This document shows, piece after piece, positions 1 to 6,709 of a stretch of 13,140 nucleotides of DNA. Under the pieces are notes generated by a model. The model saw only the letters and a list, made by a program, of their open reading frames with translations. It did no database searches and was not told the DNA's origin. The stretch comes from Acidobacteriota bacterium (GTDB lineage Bacteria; Acidobacteriota; Terriglobia; Terriglobales; Acidobacteriaceae): NCBI GenBank assembly GCA_021810815.1, contig JAJZHR010000022.1:1-13140 (forward strand), read 5' to 3'. Numbering within the stretch: position 1 is the stretch's first letter; every line of letters begins with the position of its first letter. The position numbers and the translations under genes are program-made.

Positions 1-131
1 GACTGATCCGCGGCGGCGTCAGGGCCATGCAAGGCGAAAACACCGCGCCTGGCCGGCACCTGCGCCAGCAGAGCCTCGGCCTGCTCCGAGTGGAAAGGGA
101 AGGAATGCTCGAAGTGGACGCTCTGACTCAC
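1..131 (-). CDS. N-terminal fragment of a putative GIY-YIG/UvrC-like domain protein
   Basis: A frame open from a GTG at 131-129 to the left window edge gives 43 residues; an in-frame TAA at 143-141 limits the start, and no ATG is available. The piece begins VSQSVHFEHSFPFHSEQA and continues with a VPARRGVFALHG segment. This resembles the entry to a GIY-YIG nuclease fold, where a proline is followed by G-I/V-Y/F and a strand, as in UvrC and in short UvrC-like proteins I recall from Acidobacteriota. That resemblance is from memory and rests on few residues. There is no clear Shine-Dalgarno ahead of the GTG. It follows lutC by 32 nt on the same strand and could be read from the same transcript, but its role need not be metabolic. 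The rest of the gene is outside the window, so the product call is weak. Confidence 0.5.
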   Translation of the reverse strand, partial: MSQSVHFEHSFPFHSEQAEALLAQVPARRGVFALHGPDAAADQ

Positions 132-163
132 CAGATGATTTTAGTCGCGCTGGCGGCGCTGGC

Positions 164-850
164 TCAGGCCTGCTCCACCAGGACGACGCCAAGGAAGCGC
201 GGTCCGTGGACGCCGCGGATGCGCGTCATCTCAATATCGCTCGTCGCCGATGGCCCTGAAATAAACGTGATCGGCTGCGTAGCCTGAGCCCGGATGCGTT
301 CCACTCCCTCGGGAACCGACTCCACCACCTGGCTGGTGCGGACGACGCAGATGTGGCGATCCGGAACCAGCGTGAGAGCGCGGCGGCCCTGGCCGGCGGA
401 GTGCTCCAGGATGATCGTCCCCGTCTGCGCGATGCCAGCGCTGACCGTGGTGATGACCGTCTTGATCCCGTCGAGGGCTTCGTGGCCGAGCTGCTCGCCG
501 TTGGCATCCTGATCGCGCAGTATCTCCACTCCCTGCGGCAGCCACTCGCTCGGAAAACCCTCGGGCACCATCGCCCTGCGCTCGCTCGCAGCAGCAAGCA
601 GCCCTGCAATCGCCTGCGCCACGCCATCGCTGGTGGCGCGAACCACCTCGGCGTCGTAGTCCACCAGACGCTCAGTGAACAGATGCAGCAGATGGTCTGC
701 GTCGGCAGCGGCCCCGCGCGAGTAGCTCCTCGGGATGCGCTGATACTCGGCAGCAAGCTCGGCGTCTGTGGACGCGGGGATGCTCGACTCGGTGAGGCGT
801 TTGCGGATTTGCGCCAGCACGGCGGCGCGCGCGGAAGTGGAATCAGCCAT
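164..850 (-). CDS. lutC: LutC, LUD-domain subunit of the L-lactate oxidation complex
   Basis: A 228-residue protein that is essentially one LUD domain (family usual length is about 220-240). LutC works with LutA and LutB to oxidise L-lactate to pyruvate in the cytoplasm or at the membrane. Recognisable stretches are the VSAGIAQTGTIIL core (about residues 136-148), the VPDRHICVV strand (162-170) and the C-terminal SGPSATSDIE...VHGPRFLGVVLV block (198-225), all characteristic of LutC/YkgG. The frame is open further upstream to about 961, but the ATG at 850 is chosen because an AAGGAGGG Shine-Dalgarno (859-866) lies 8 nt before it and the family begins there. The start overlaps the end of lutB by 8 nt, which implies translational coupling. 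The N-terminus (residues 1-50) is the least conserved part. The family assignment is secure; the substrate is inferred from the operon. Confidence 0.95.
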   Translation of the reverse strand: MADSTSARAAVLAQIRKRLTESSIPASTDAELAAEYQRIPRSYSRGAAADADHLLHLFTERLVDYDAEVVRATSDGVAQAIAGLLAAASERRAMVPEGFPSEWLPQGVEILRDQDANGEQLGHEALDGIKTVITTVSAGIAQTGTIILEHSAGQGRRALTLVPDRHICVVRTSQVVESVPEGVERIRAQATQPITFISGPSATSDIEMTRIRGVHGPRFLGVVLVEQA

Positions 851-2384
851 GGCTTGCGCCCTCCTTGGTCTCCGAGGAAGCGGCGCGCCTGGACGCGTCG
901 GAAGCATTTGTGGCGCTGCGGACCGGACCTGCGCCACCGCTCTTTTGCCGCGCCTTTTCATGATCCTTCCACCAATCGCGGAACGAGTGCTTCGGAATCG
1001 CCTTCAGATCGCGGAATTTCGTCCATCCGCCAAACATTCCCGGCAGCGGGCCGATCATTCCCTTGCGGACGAAGGGAGCCTGGCCCAGCCGCGCGAGCCG
1101 TTGCGCCGCCACGTACACGCTGGTGCTCTGGAAGGCCCTCGATGCGAACTTCATCGCAAGGCTCTCCGGATTCAGAGCGCCTGCCAGCGTGCTCTGGTCC
1201 GTGCGCACCACCTTGCCCCGCAGATGGATGAGCAGCTCCGGGATATTGATCTTCACCGGGCAAACCTCGTAGCACGCTCCGCAGAGCGAAGACGCGTAGG
1301 GCAGCGAGCGCGAGTGCTCCATCGACTGCAACTGCGGCGAAAGAATCGCTCCGATGGGGCCGGAGTAGATCGACCCGTAGGCGTGGCCGCCGGTCTCGCG
1401 ATAGACGGGGCAGGCGTTCAGGCACGCTCCGCAGCGGATGCAGTCCAGCGTCTCGCGCTCCAGATCGTTCGCCAGCATCTCCGTCCGGCCGTTGTCGAGC
1501 AGCACCACATGGAAGTGCTGAGGTCCGTCGCCCGCGTGGACGCCGGTCCAGATGGAGTTGTACGGGTTCATGCGCTCGCCCGTCGCCGACCGGGGCAGAG
1601 TTTGCAGGTAGACTTCAAGATCCTGAAAGCCGGGGATCACCTTCTCGATGCCGACCAGCGTGATGAGCACATCCGGCAGCGTGAGGCACATCCGGCCATT
1701 GCCCTCGGACTCCACCACGCAGACGCCGCCCGTGTCCGCGATGGCGAAGTTCGCTCCGCTCAGGCCGATCTCGACGCGGAGGAACTTTTCGCGCAGATAG
1801 TGGCGGGCTGCATCGGTCAGGTCGGTGGCCTCGGTTCCAAGGTGGTCGAGGCCCATCTTGTCGAGGAAAATCTCGCGGATCTCGGCGCGGTTCTTGTGCA
1901 GCGCGGGAACAACGATGTGCGACGGCTCGTCCGCTCCGAGCTGGATGATCATGTCCGCGAGGTCCGTCTCCACCGGCTCGATCTTCGCCGCTTCCAGAGC
2001 TCGATTCAGGCCGATCTCGTCGGAGGTCATGGTCTTCACCTTGATGACTTCCGTCGCCTGGTAGCCGCGCAGCAGACCGAGAATGATCGAGTTCGCCTCG
2101 TCGGCATCGCGCGCCCAGTGGACTTTGCCGCCAGCGCGCTCGCAGTTCGCCTCGAACTGCTGCAGGTACTGGTCCAGATGGCGCAGCGTGTGCGCCTTGA
2201 TGTCGTGTCCGGCCTGGCGGAGCTGCTCCCAGTCCGCCGCCTCTTCCACCACGCGGCCACGCTTGGCGCGGATCACCTCGGTGGCGTGCTTCACGTTCCG
2301 GCGAAGCTGGCTGTCCTCCAGAGCTCCGCCGGCAGCGATCGGGAACGCTGGCGCTGTGGCCGTCTTGCCTACGCGGACGCTCAT
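843..2384 (-). CDS. lutB: LutB, iron-sulfur and LUD-domain subunit of the L-lactate oxidation complex
   Basis: A 513-residue protein with the LutB/YkgF order of domains: an N-terminal LUD domain (about residues 70-305, with SGANFAIADTGG at 209-220), then a ferredoxin-like pair of [4Fe-4S] motifs and a C-terminal extension of the DUF3390 kind. Cluster ligands visible are C315, C318, C321 and C325 (CIRCGACLNACP) and C368, C371 and C375 (CGACYEVCP). It is expected to carry electrons away from lactate in complex with LutA and LutC. The ATG at 2384 overlaps the lutA stop as ATGA, with GAGG 7 nt upstream. The protein is somewhat longer than the usual 470-480 residues, because of an N-terminal extension and a polar tail after residue 480 rich in Ala, Ser and Lys. 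That tail also encodes the lutC ribosome-binding site and start. Confidence 0.96.
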   Translation of the reverse strand: MSVRVGKTATAPAFPIAAGGALEDSQLRRNVKHATEVIRAKRGRVVEEAADWEQLRQAGHDIKAHTLRHLDQYLQQFEANCERAGGKVHWARDADEANSIILGLLRGYQATEVIKVKTMTSDEIGLNRALEAAKIEPVETDLADMIIQLGADEPSHIVVPALHKNRAEIREIFLDKMGLDHLGTEATDLTDAARHYLREKFLRVEIGLSGANFAIADTGGVCVVESEGNGRMCLTLPDVLITLVGIEKVIPGFQDLEVYLQTLPRSATGERMNPYNSIWTGVHAGDGPQHFHVVLLDNGRTEMLANDLERETLDCIRCGACLNACPVYRETGGHAYGSIYSGPIGAILSPQLQSMEHSRSLPYASSLCGACYEVCPVKINIPELLIHLRGKVVRTDQSTLAGALNPESLAMKFASRAFQSTSVYVAAQRLARLGQAPFVRKGMIGPLPGMFGGWTKFRDLKAIPKHSFRDWWKDHEKARQKSGGAGPVRSATNASDASRRAASSETKEGASHG

Positions 2385-3175
2385 TGCGCGGCCTCATGCT
2401 CTTTCGCGTGCTCGCCTTCAGGCCCGCCTGCCGCCAGGTCCTCCGTAGCTTCCGTATGGGCGAGAATTTCGGCCAGGTGCAGCGTCTGAACGCCTGCGCG
2501 CTGGCGATGCAGGCCGCCGTAGATCTGCATCAGGCAGGAGTTGTCCAGCGCCGTGCAAACCTCCGCGTTGGTGTTCAACACGTCGCGCGACTTCTCTGAG
2601 AGCATCGCCGCCGAAACCTCCGCATTCTTGATCGCGAACGTCCCGCCAAAGCCGCAGCACTGCGTCGCGTTCGGCATCTCGATCAGGTTCAGACCGCGCA
2701 CCTTGCGCAGCAGCTTCTTCGGAGCGTCGCCCACATGCAGCATCCGCAGCGAGTGGCAGGAGGGATGGTAGACGACGGAGTGGGGATAGTACGCGCCCAC
2801 GTCCTCCACCTTCAGGAAATTCACCAGCAGCTCAGAGAACTCGTAGATGCGCGGCAGCAGGGCCTTCACCCGTGCCAGCAGGCTGGCGTCGCCCATGGCC
2901 TCCGCCATCATCACGTAGTGCTCGCGCATCATGGCGACGCAGGAGGCCGAGGGCACGCACACTGCCTCTGCGTGCTCGAATCCGTCCACGAAGCGGCTCA
3001 GCAGCGGCAGCGCCTCTGCCTGGTAGCCAGTGTTGTAGTGCATCTGTCCGCAGCAGGTCTGCGACGGCGGAAACTCCACCGTGTGCCCCAGCCGCTCCAG
3101 CACCTGAGTGACGGCGATGCCGGTCTGCGGAAACAGCGTGTCGTTGTAGCAGGCGATGAAGAGCGCGATACGCAG
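2381..3175 (-). CDS. lutA: LutA, cysteine-rich CCG-domain subunit, apparent CTG start
   Basis: A 264-residue protein with the two CCG cysteine-rich domains of LutA/YkgE, which bind an unusual Fe-S cluster and take part in L-lactate oxidation. First domain: C9, then CCG at 41-43 (C-X31-CC) and C79 in the VPSASC motif. Second domain: C140 (YHPSC), CCG at 173-175 and C214 (DNSCLM). The beginning MRIALFIACYNDTLFP is clearly LutA, but no ATG, GTG or TTG lies between an in-frame TAG at 3202-3200 and residue 1; the only candidate is CTG at 3175-3173, placed 6 nt after GGAGG. A GTG at 3103 would delete the C9 ligand. The 3' end overlaps lutB by 4 nt (ATGA). Length agrees with the family's roughly 240-260. 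Product certain; the start codon is the unusual point. Confidence 0.94.
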   Translation of the reverse strand: MRIALFIACYNDTLFPQTGIAVTQVLERLGHTVEFPPSQTCCGQMHYNTGYQAEALPLLSRFVDGFEHAEAVCVPSASCVAMMREHYVMMAEAMGDASLLARVKALLPRIYEFSELLVNFLKVEDVGAYYPHSVVYHPSCHSLRMLHVGDAPKKLLRKVRGLNLIEMPNATQCCGFGGTFAIKNAEVSAAMLSEKSRDVLNTNAEVCTALDNSCLMQIYGGLHRQRAGVQTLHLAEILAHTEATEDLAAGGPEGEHAKEHEAAQ

Positions 3176-3181
3176 GACGTG

Positions 3182-3186
3182 CCTCC
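3182..3186 (-). promoter_or_regulatory. Shine-Dalgarno GGAGG of lutA
   Basis: GGAGG on the minus strand, 6 nt before the CTG at 3175-3173. It is the best ribosome-binding site in this gap and it decides the start of lutA, since no canonical initiation codon follows it until the GTG at 3103, which is 72 nt further in. Confidence 0.75.
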
Positions 3187-3224
3187 GGTATTGAAACTAT
3201 TTCAGTCGCAGTGTGCCACCTGCC

Positions 3225-3253
3225 ATTATCCGCAATGTTGGCAGGAAATGCAC
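3225..3253 (-). promoter_or_regulatory. Possible sigma-70-type promoter for lutABC
   Basis: The minus strand has GATAAT (3230-3225), one mismatch from TATAAT. At 17 nt spacing the -35 position (3253-3248) reads GTGCAT, a poor match to TTGACA. A transcript would begin near 3218 and have a leader of about 43 nt before lutA. It lies in the widest gap of the window, which favours a promoter, but the -35 is weak and the call is tentative. Confidence 0.3.
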
Positions 3254-3265
3254 GAAATGATCTTA

Positions 3266-3280
3266 CCGTCGCTTCGACGG
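3266..3280 (-). terminator. Short hairpin downstream of fucP, possible weak terminator or processing site
   Basis: A perfect 6-bp inverted repeat, CCGTCG-AAG-CGACGG on the minus strand, begins 17 nt after the fucP stop codon. What follows (TAAGATCATTT) is only mildly T-rich, so it is not a textbook intrinsic terminator. It could reduce read-through from fucP into lutABC or stabilise the upstream mRNA end. Confidence 0.35.
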
Positions 3281-3297
3281 GCAACCGCTCTGCGCAG

Positions 3298-4653
3298 TCA
3301 CAGCGAAGGGTCGATGGCGGGGACTTCCCGCGGCGCGGATGCATCCTCCGGACCGCCGCCACGCGAACTCGACTCGTAAAACCCATAGGCGGCGACAACG
3401 ATATAGGCAGCAAGAGGAACCAAATAAGCTGCCGCAAGGCTGTTCGCCAGGTGGGAAACAAAGGCCGAGATCGGAGGAAGGATGGCGCCGCCGACGACGG
3501 CCACCACCAGCAGCGATCCGCCCAGCTTGGTGTTGCGGCCCAGACCTCTCACGCCAAGGGCGAAGATGGTGGGGAACATGACCGACATGCCGAAGCTGGT
3601 GAGCAGAACGGCCCACGTGCCGATCATGCCGGGGCGGGCAATGCCGACCGCAAGCAACGCGATGTTGGCCACCGCGTACCAGGCCATCATGATCGAGGGG
3701 CGGATGTACTTCATCAGAGGCGTGGAGACGATGCGGCCCAGCGCCAGAGCGACCAGGGTTCCTGTCAGATAGTAGCCAGCCGTCTTCTCCGGCATGGTGG
3801 TGTACTGCTTCATGTAGAAGATGAAGAAGCTCCACGTCGTGATTTGCGCTCCGACGTAGCAGAACTGCGCCACCACGGCCATCATCAGGTGGGGATAGCG
3901 GAACAGCTCGGCGAAGCTGCCATGGTCTCCATCCTCTCCCTCATGCTCGCTGTGGAAGACGGGAAAGGTGGTCATGGCGAGTATGGCTGCGACCAGAAGC
4001 ACCACGCATCCCAGTACCACGTAGGTGGGAACGACGCGCATGATTTCCGTGTGGAGATAGGCGGCGTAGGTTCCGGCGGCCCTCATCTCCGCGACGCGAG
4101 CCGGGCTGAGCTCCACGCCGGAGAAGATGAACCACGTGCCGATCAAGGCTCCGGTGATGGTGCCCGGAGGGTTGAAGGACTGCGAGAAATTGAGCCTCCG
4201 CTGCGATGTCTCCGGGTCGCCGAACTGGGCGATGAAGGGGTTGCAGGCCGTCTCCAGAACGCTCGATCCGCAACCGACAACAAACAGCGCGATCAGGAAC
4301 GGCGTGTACTTGCCAATGATGGCTGCCGGCCAGAACGCCAGCATGCCCAGGCCAAACAGCATCAGCCCCATCAGCATTCCCGTCTTGTAGCCCCACCGGC
4401 GCATCACCAGGGCGGCAGGAATCGCCATCGTCCCATAGGCCAGGAAGACCGCCGTCTGCACCAGTTGCGCCCGCCACACATTCAGCTCGAACGACTTCTT
4501 GAACTGCTGCACCAGGATGTCGGTCAGATTGTTGGACATCCCCCACAGGAAGAAGATCGCGGTGACGAGAACGAACGCGGCGAGATGCGTCTTGGGGAAG
4601 ACCGATTTGCCTCGGGCGCTGGGCGCGCTGCCGAGAGTGGTGGAAACCTGCAT
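3298..4653 (-). CDS. fucP: FucP-like proton/sugar symporter (MFS)
   Basis: A 451-residue major facilitator superfamily protein with about 12 hydrophobic segments, close in length to E. coli FucP (438). It should import L-fucose or a related sugar with protons across the inner membrane. The family signature FFLWGMSNNLTDIL is at residues 34-47 and VLETACNPF at 132-140. The two acidic residues that couple protons in E. coli FucP, D46 and E135, correspond here to D45 and E134. The NFSQSFN segment and AQFCYVGAQ in the second half also match FucP. The ATG at 4653 has AAGGAG (4659-4664) 5 nt upstream. It follows the dehydrogenase gene after 84 nt and precedes lutA after 122 nt. The same family also contains glucose/galactose permeases, so the exact substrate is inferred from the lactonase and dehydrogenase next to it. 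Confidence 0.88.
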   Translation of the reverse strand: MQVSTTLGSAPSARGKSVFPKTHLAAFVLVTAIFFLWGMSNNLTDILVQQFKKSFELNVWRAQLVQTAVFLAYGTMAIPAALVMRRWGYKTGMLMGLMLFGLGMLAFWPAAIIGKYTPFLIALFVVGCGSSVLETACNPFIAQFGDPETSQRRLNFSQSFNPPGTITGALIGTWFIFSGVELSPARVAEMRAAGTYAAYLHTEIMRVVPTYVVLGCVVLLVAAILAMTTFPVFHSEHEGEDGDHGSFAELFRYPHLMMAVVAQFCYVGAQITTWSFFIFYMKQYTTMPEKTAGYYLTGTLVALALGRIVSTPLMKYIRPSIMMAWYAVANIALLAVGIARPGMIGTWAVLLTSFGMSVMFPTIFALGVRGLGRNTKLGGSLLVVAVVGGAILPPISAFVSHLANSLAAAYLVPLAAYIVVAAYGFYESSSRGGGPEDASAPREVPAIDPSL

Positions 4654-4737
4654 GAATGCTCCTTGCGAATGCTGCGTATCGGACTGCGATGAAGACTGCG
4701 TTCCCTCAGGGGCTCAAGCAACCCGCTGCGATGGGAA

Positions 4738-5751
4738 TCAGCCTACATGGATGAGGATCTTGGTGTATGCCGCCGGATTGTCGCTCCATGCGCGCAGGAT
4801 CGCCGGTCCTTCTTCGAACTCTGCGACGGCGCTGATGGCTTCCTCCACGGGAAAGCGCTTCTGCTCCAGCATGCGGATGACGTCTTGGAAATCCTCTGGA
4901 AGAGCGTTGCGGGAGCCCATGATGTCCAGCTCCTTCTGCACGAAGAGGCGCGTCTCGTAGCTCACCGGCTCTTTCGCGTATCCGATGTAGACGACCCTGC
5001 CCGTGAAGGCGACCTCCTCGACGGCGGCGCGAAAGGTCTGGGGCAGGCCGATGGCCTCGATCATCACATCCGGGCCCAGGCCGCTGGTAAGCTCCACCAG
5101 CCGCTGGTGCAGATCTTCGCGCGCGGTATTGATGGTTTCGCTCGCGCCCGCCCGCCGCGCAGTCGCCAGCTTCAGGTCGTCCATATCGATGGCGATGGTG
5201 CGCGCTCCGCGAAAGCTCGACGCGGAAATAGCGCCCAGGCCGACTCCGCCGCATCCGAACACCGCGACCACATCCTGCGCGGTCACGCGGCCTCGCGCTG
5301 CTGCGTGGAAGCCAACCGTGAGCGGCTCCACCAGGCAAAGCTCGCGGATGCTCAGGCTCGCCGGATACAGCTTCTCCACCGGGACGGCGATGTATTCCGT
5401 CAGCGCGCCGTCGCGCTGCACGCCCATCGTCTGGTTGCGCAGGCAGGCGTTGGGACGGCCGCGCCGGCACGCCGAGCACACGCCGCAACTGGTGTACGGG
5501 GAGACGGTGACATTCATGCCAGCCGCAAGGCGGACCTCGCCCGCAGGAACCTCCACAATGGTCGCGGCTATTTCATGGCCGGGAACGCGCGGGAAGCTGA
5601 CCATGGGGTTCTTGCCGCGAAAGGAGTTCAGGTCCGTCCCGCAGAGGCCGACCATGCGCACCTGCAACAGAGCTTCGCCGTCCTGCGGCCTGGGCGCATC
5701 GAGCGTGGACAGCGCCATCTCGCCTGGGCCGGTGATGGACAATGATTTCAT
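4738..5751 (-). CDS. Zinc-dependent sugar(-acid)/polyol dehydrogenase, LgoD/RspB-like
   Basis: A 337-residue medium-chain dehydrogenase (COG1063). The GroES-like catalytic half contains probable zinc ligands C37 (GLCGTD), H59 and E60 (PGHE), and the structural zinc cysteines C89, C92, C95 and C103. The Rossmann half has GCGGVG at 166-171 and an acidic residue ending the second strand (IDMDD, D189), which points to NAD rather than NADP. The GSRNALPEDF segment near residue 275 resembles E. coli L-galactonate 5-dehydrogenase (LgoD/YjjN) and RspB. It probably oxidises a secondary hydroxyl of a sugar, aldonate or polyol. The frame is open upstream to about 6153, but that stretch has no family character; the ATG at 5751 is preceded by GGAAGGA (5763-5769) at 11 nt. 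The neighbours, a lactonase and FucP, suggest an L-fucose-like substrate; this is inference. Confidence 0.88.
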   Translation of the reverse strand: MKSLSITGPGEMALSTLDAPRPQDGEALLQVRMVGLCGTDLNSFRGKNPMVSFPRVPGHEIAATIVEVPAGEVRLAAGMNVTVSPYTSCGVCSACRRGRPNACLRNQTMGVQRDGALTEYIAVPVEKLYPASLSIRELCLVEPLTVGFHAAARGRVTAQDVVAVFGCGGVGLGAISASSFRGARTIAIDMDDLKLATARRAGASETINTAREDLHQRLVELTSGLGPDVMIEAIGLPQTFRAAVEEVAFTGRVVYIGYAKEPVSYETRLFVQKELDIMGSRNALPEDFQDVIRMLEQKRFPVEEAISAVAEFEEGPAILRAWSDNPAAYTKILIHVG

Positions 5752-5849
5752 GCTGATTGACGTCCTTCCATAATTCGACTGCATTCGCTGCTTTGGCTTG
5801 CATCCGCAGATGAGCCTGCATGGGCTGCGCGGTGCGTGCGCCAATCTTC

Positions 5850-6686
5850 TCAGGCCAAATCGTACACACGCATCGCCGTGCCGCCAAGAACGCTCTCGCG
5901 CTCGCTCTGCGACAACGCAGCCACCAGCGCCTCCACCGTGCTCGCCCATCTGACGTAAGAGGCCGCCAGCAGGCACACCGGCCAGTCCGACCCCATCATC
6001 ACGCGGTCCGCCCCGAACGCCTCCAGCACAACCTCCGCATAAGGCCGCAGCGTGTCCAGGCTCCATCCCGCCCAGTCCGCCTCCGTCACCATGCCAGACA
6101 ATTTGCAGGTCACATTCTCGCGCCGCGCAAGCTCGCGGATGTTCGCCGCCCATGGCTCCATCTCTCCCCGGGCAATGCGCGGCTTGCCGATGTGGTCCAG
6201 CACGAATGCCTGGTGCGGATGAAGATCGACGAACTGGATCGCGTTCGGCAAATGACGCTCAAAGATCAGAATGTCGTAGACCAGGCCGGTGTCTCGCAGC
6301 AGGCCGATGCCGGCGTCGAAGTCCTCGCGCAGCAGAAACGCATCGTCCGGCTCATCCTGCACCACATGCCGCAGACCCTTCAGCTTGCGATGTTCGCGGA
6401 GTCTTTCAAGCGTCGCAGCGAAGTCCGGCGAGGCAATCGGGGCCCATCCAACCACGCCGCGCATCGCTTCATGCTGGCTCGCCAGTCGCAGCAGCCACTC
6501 CGTCTCCTCCAGCGTCTGCCGCGCCTGCACGGCGACCGCTCCGTCGATGTCGGCGGACTTCAACGCCGCCTCCAGATCCGCAGGCAGGAAGTCCCGCCGG
6601 ATTTGCGGCATGTGGTCGCCGATCCAGCCGTAATCCTCAGCCGAGTAGCGCCACAGATGATGATGAGCGTCGATGCGCAGTGTCAT
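5850..6686 (-). CDS. COG3618 amidohydrolase, probable L-fucono/L-rhamnono-lactonase
   Basis: A 278-residue TIM-barrel metal-dependent hydrolase of the Amidohydro_2 (PF04909) family. Visible motifs are DAHHHLW (6-12, metal site on strand 1), LRHVVQDEPD (105-114), LDHIGKP (163-169) and the strand-8 aspartate in GSDWPVCLLAA (232-242). The RHVVQDEP and GSDWPVC blocks are the style of L-fuconolactonase and L-rhamnono-gamma-lactonase, which open sugar lactones to aldonic acids in the cytoplasm. Members acting on other lactones, such as 2-pyrone-4,6-dicarboxylate, have similar folds. The frame runs open upstream to 7520 because it passes through the neighbouring gene in another frame; the ATG at 6686 (MTLRIDAHHHLW) is where the family begins. 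Its ribosome site is weak (GGAA, 4 nt away). It sits 23 nt after the hydrolase-fold gene and 98 nt before the dehydrogenase gene. Confidence 0.88.
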   Translation of the reverse strand: MTLRIDAHHHLWRYSAEDYGWIGDHMPQIRRDFLPADLEAALKSADIDGAVAVQARQTLEETEWLLRLASQHEAMRGVVGWAPIASPDFAATLERLREHRKLKGLRHVVQDEPDDAFLLREDFDAGIGLLRDTGLVYDILIFERHLPNAIQFVDLHPHQAFVLDHIGKPRIARGEMEPWAANIRELARRENVTCKLSGMVTEADWAGWSLDTLRPYAEVVLEAFGADRVMMGSDWPVCLLAASYVRWASTVEALVAALSQSERESVLGGTAMRVYDLA

Positions 6687-6709
6687 GGGATTCCGAATTG
6701 AGTGCGTGC

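Noticed and set aside
146..163. A short direct repeat (GCGCTGGC twice) between lutC and the left-edge gene
   Set aside because: Two short GC-rich copies are expected by chance in this composition and do not form a good hairpin.
768..2489. A 573-residue open frame on the plus strand
   Set aside because: It lies entirely antisense to lutB and the lutA/lutC ends, has no recognisable domain, and its composition (Arg, Ala, Leu, His, Gln) is that of a GC-rich shadow frame.
3193..3221. A sigma-54-like TGGCA...TGC pattern before lutA
   Set aside because: The spacing between the GG and GC dinucleotides does not fit the -24/-12 rule.
3211..4692. A 493-residue open frame on the plus strand
   Set aside because: Antisense to fucP; very rich in Gly, His, Gln and Asp, without hydrophobic core or motif. 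The opposite strand codes for a clear FucP.
4695..4735. A GC-rich CCCCTGAGGG stretch between the dehydrogenase and fucP genes as a terminator
   Set aside because: The stem is only 3-4 bp and no T-run follows.
5752..6153. A longer N-terminus for the zinc dehydrogenase
   Set aside because: It overlaps the lactonase gene in another frame and is Gly/Arg-rich without family similarity; the ATG at 5751 with a Shine-Dalgarno fits the family.
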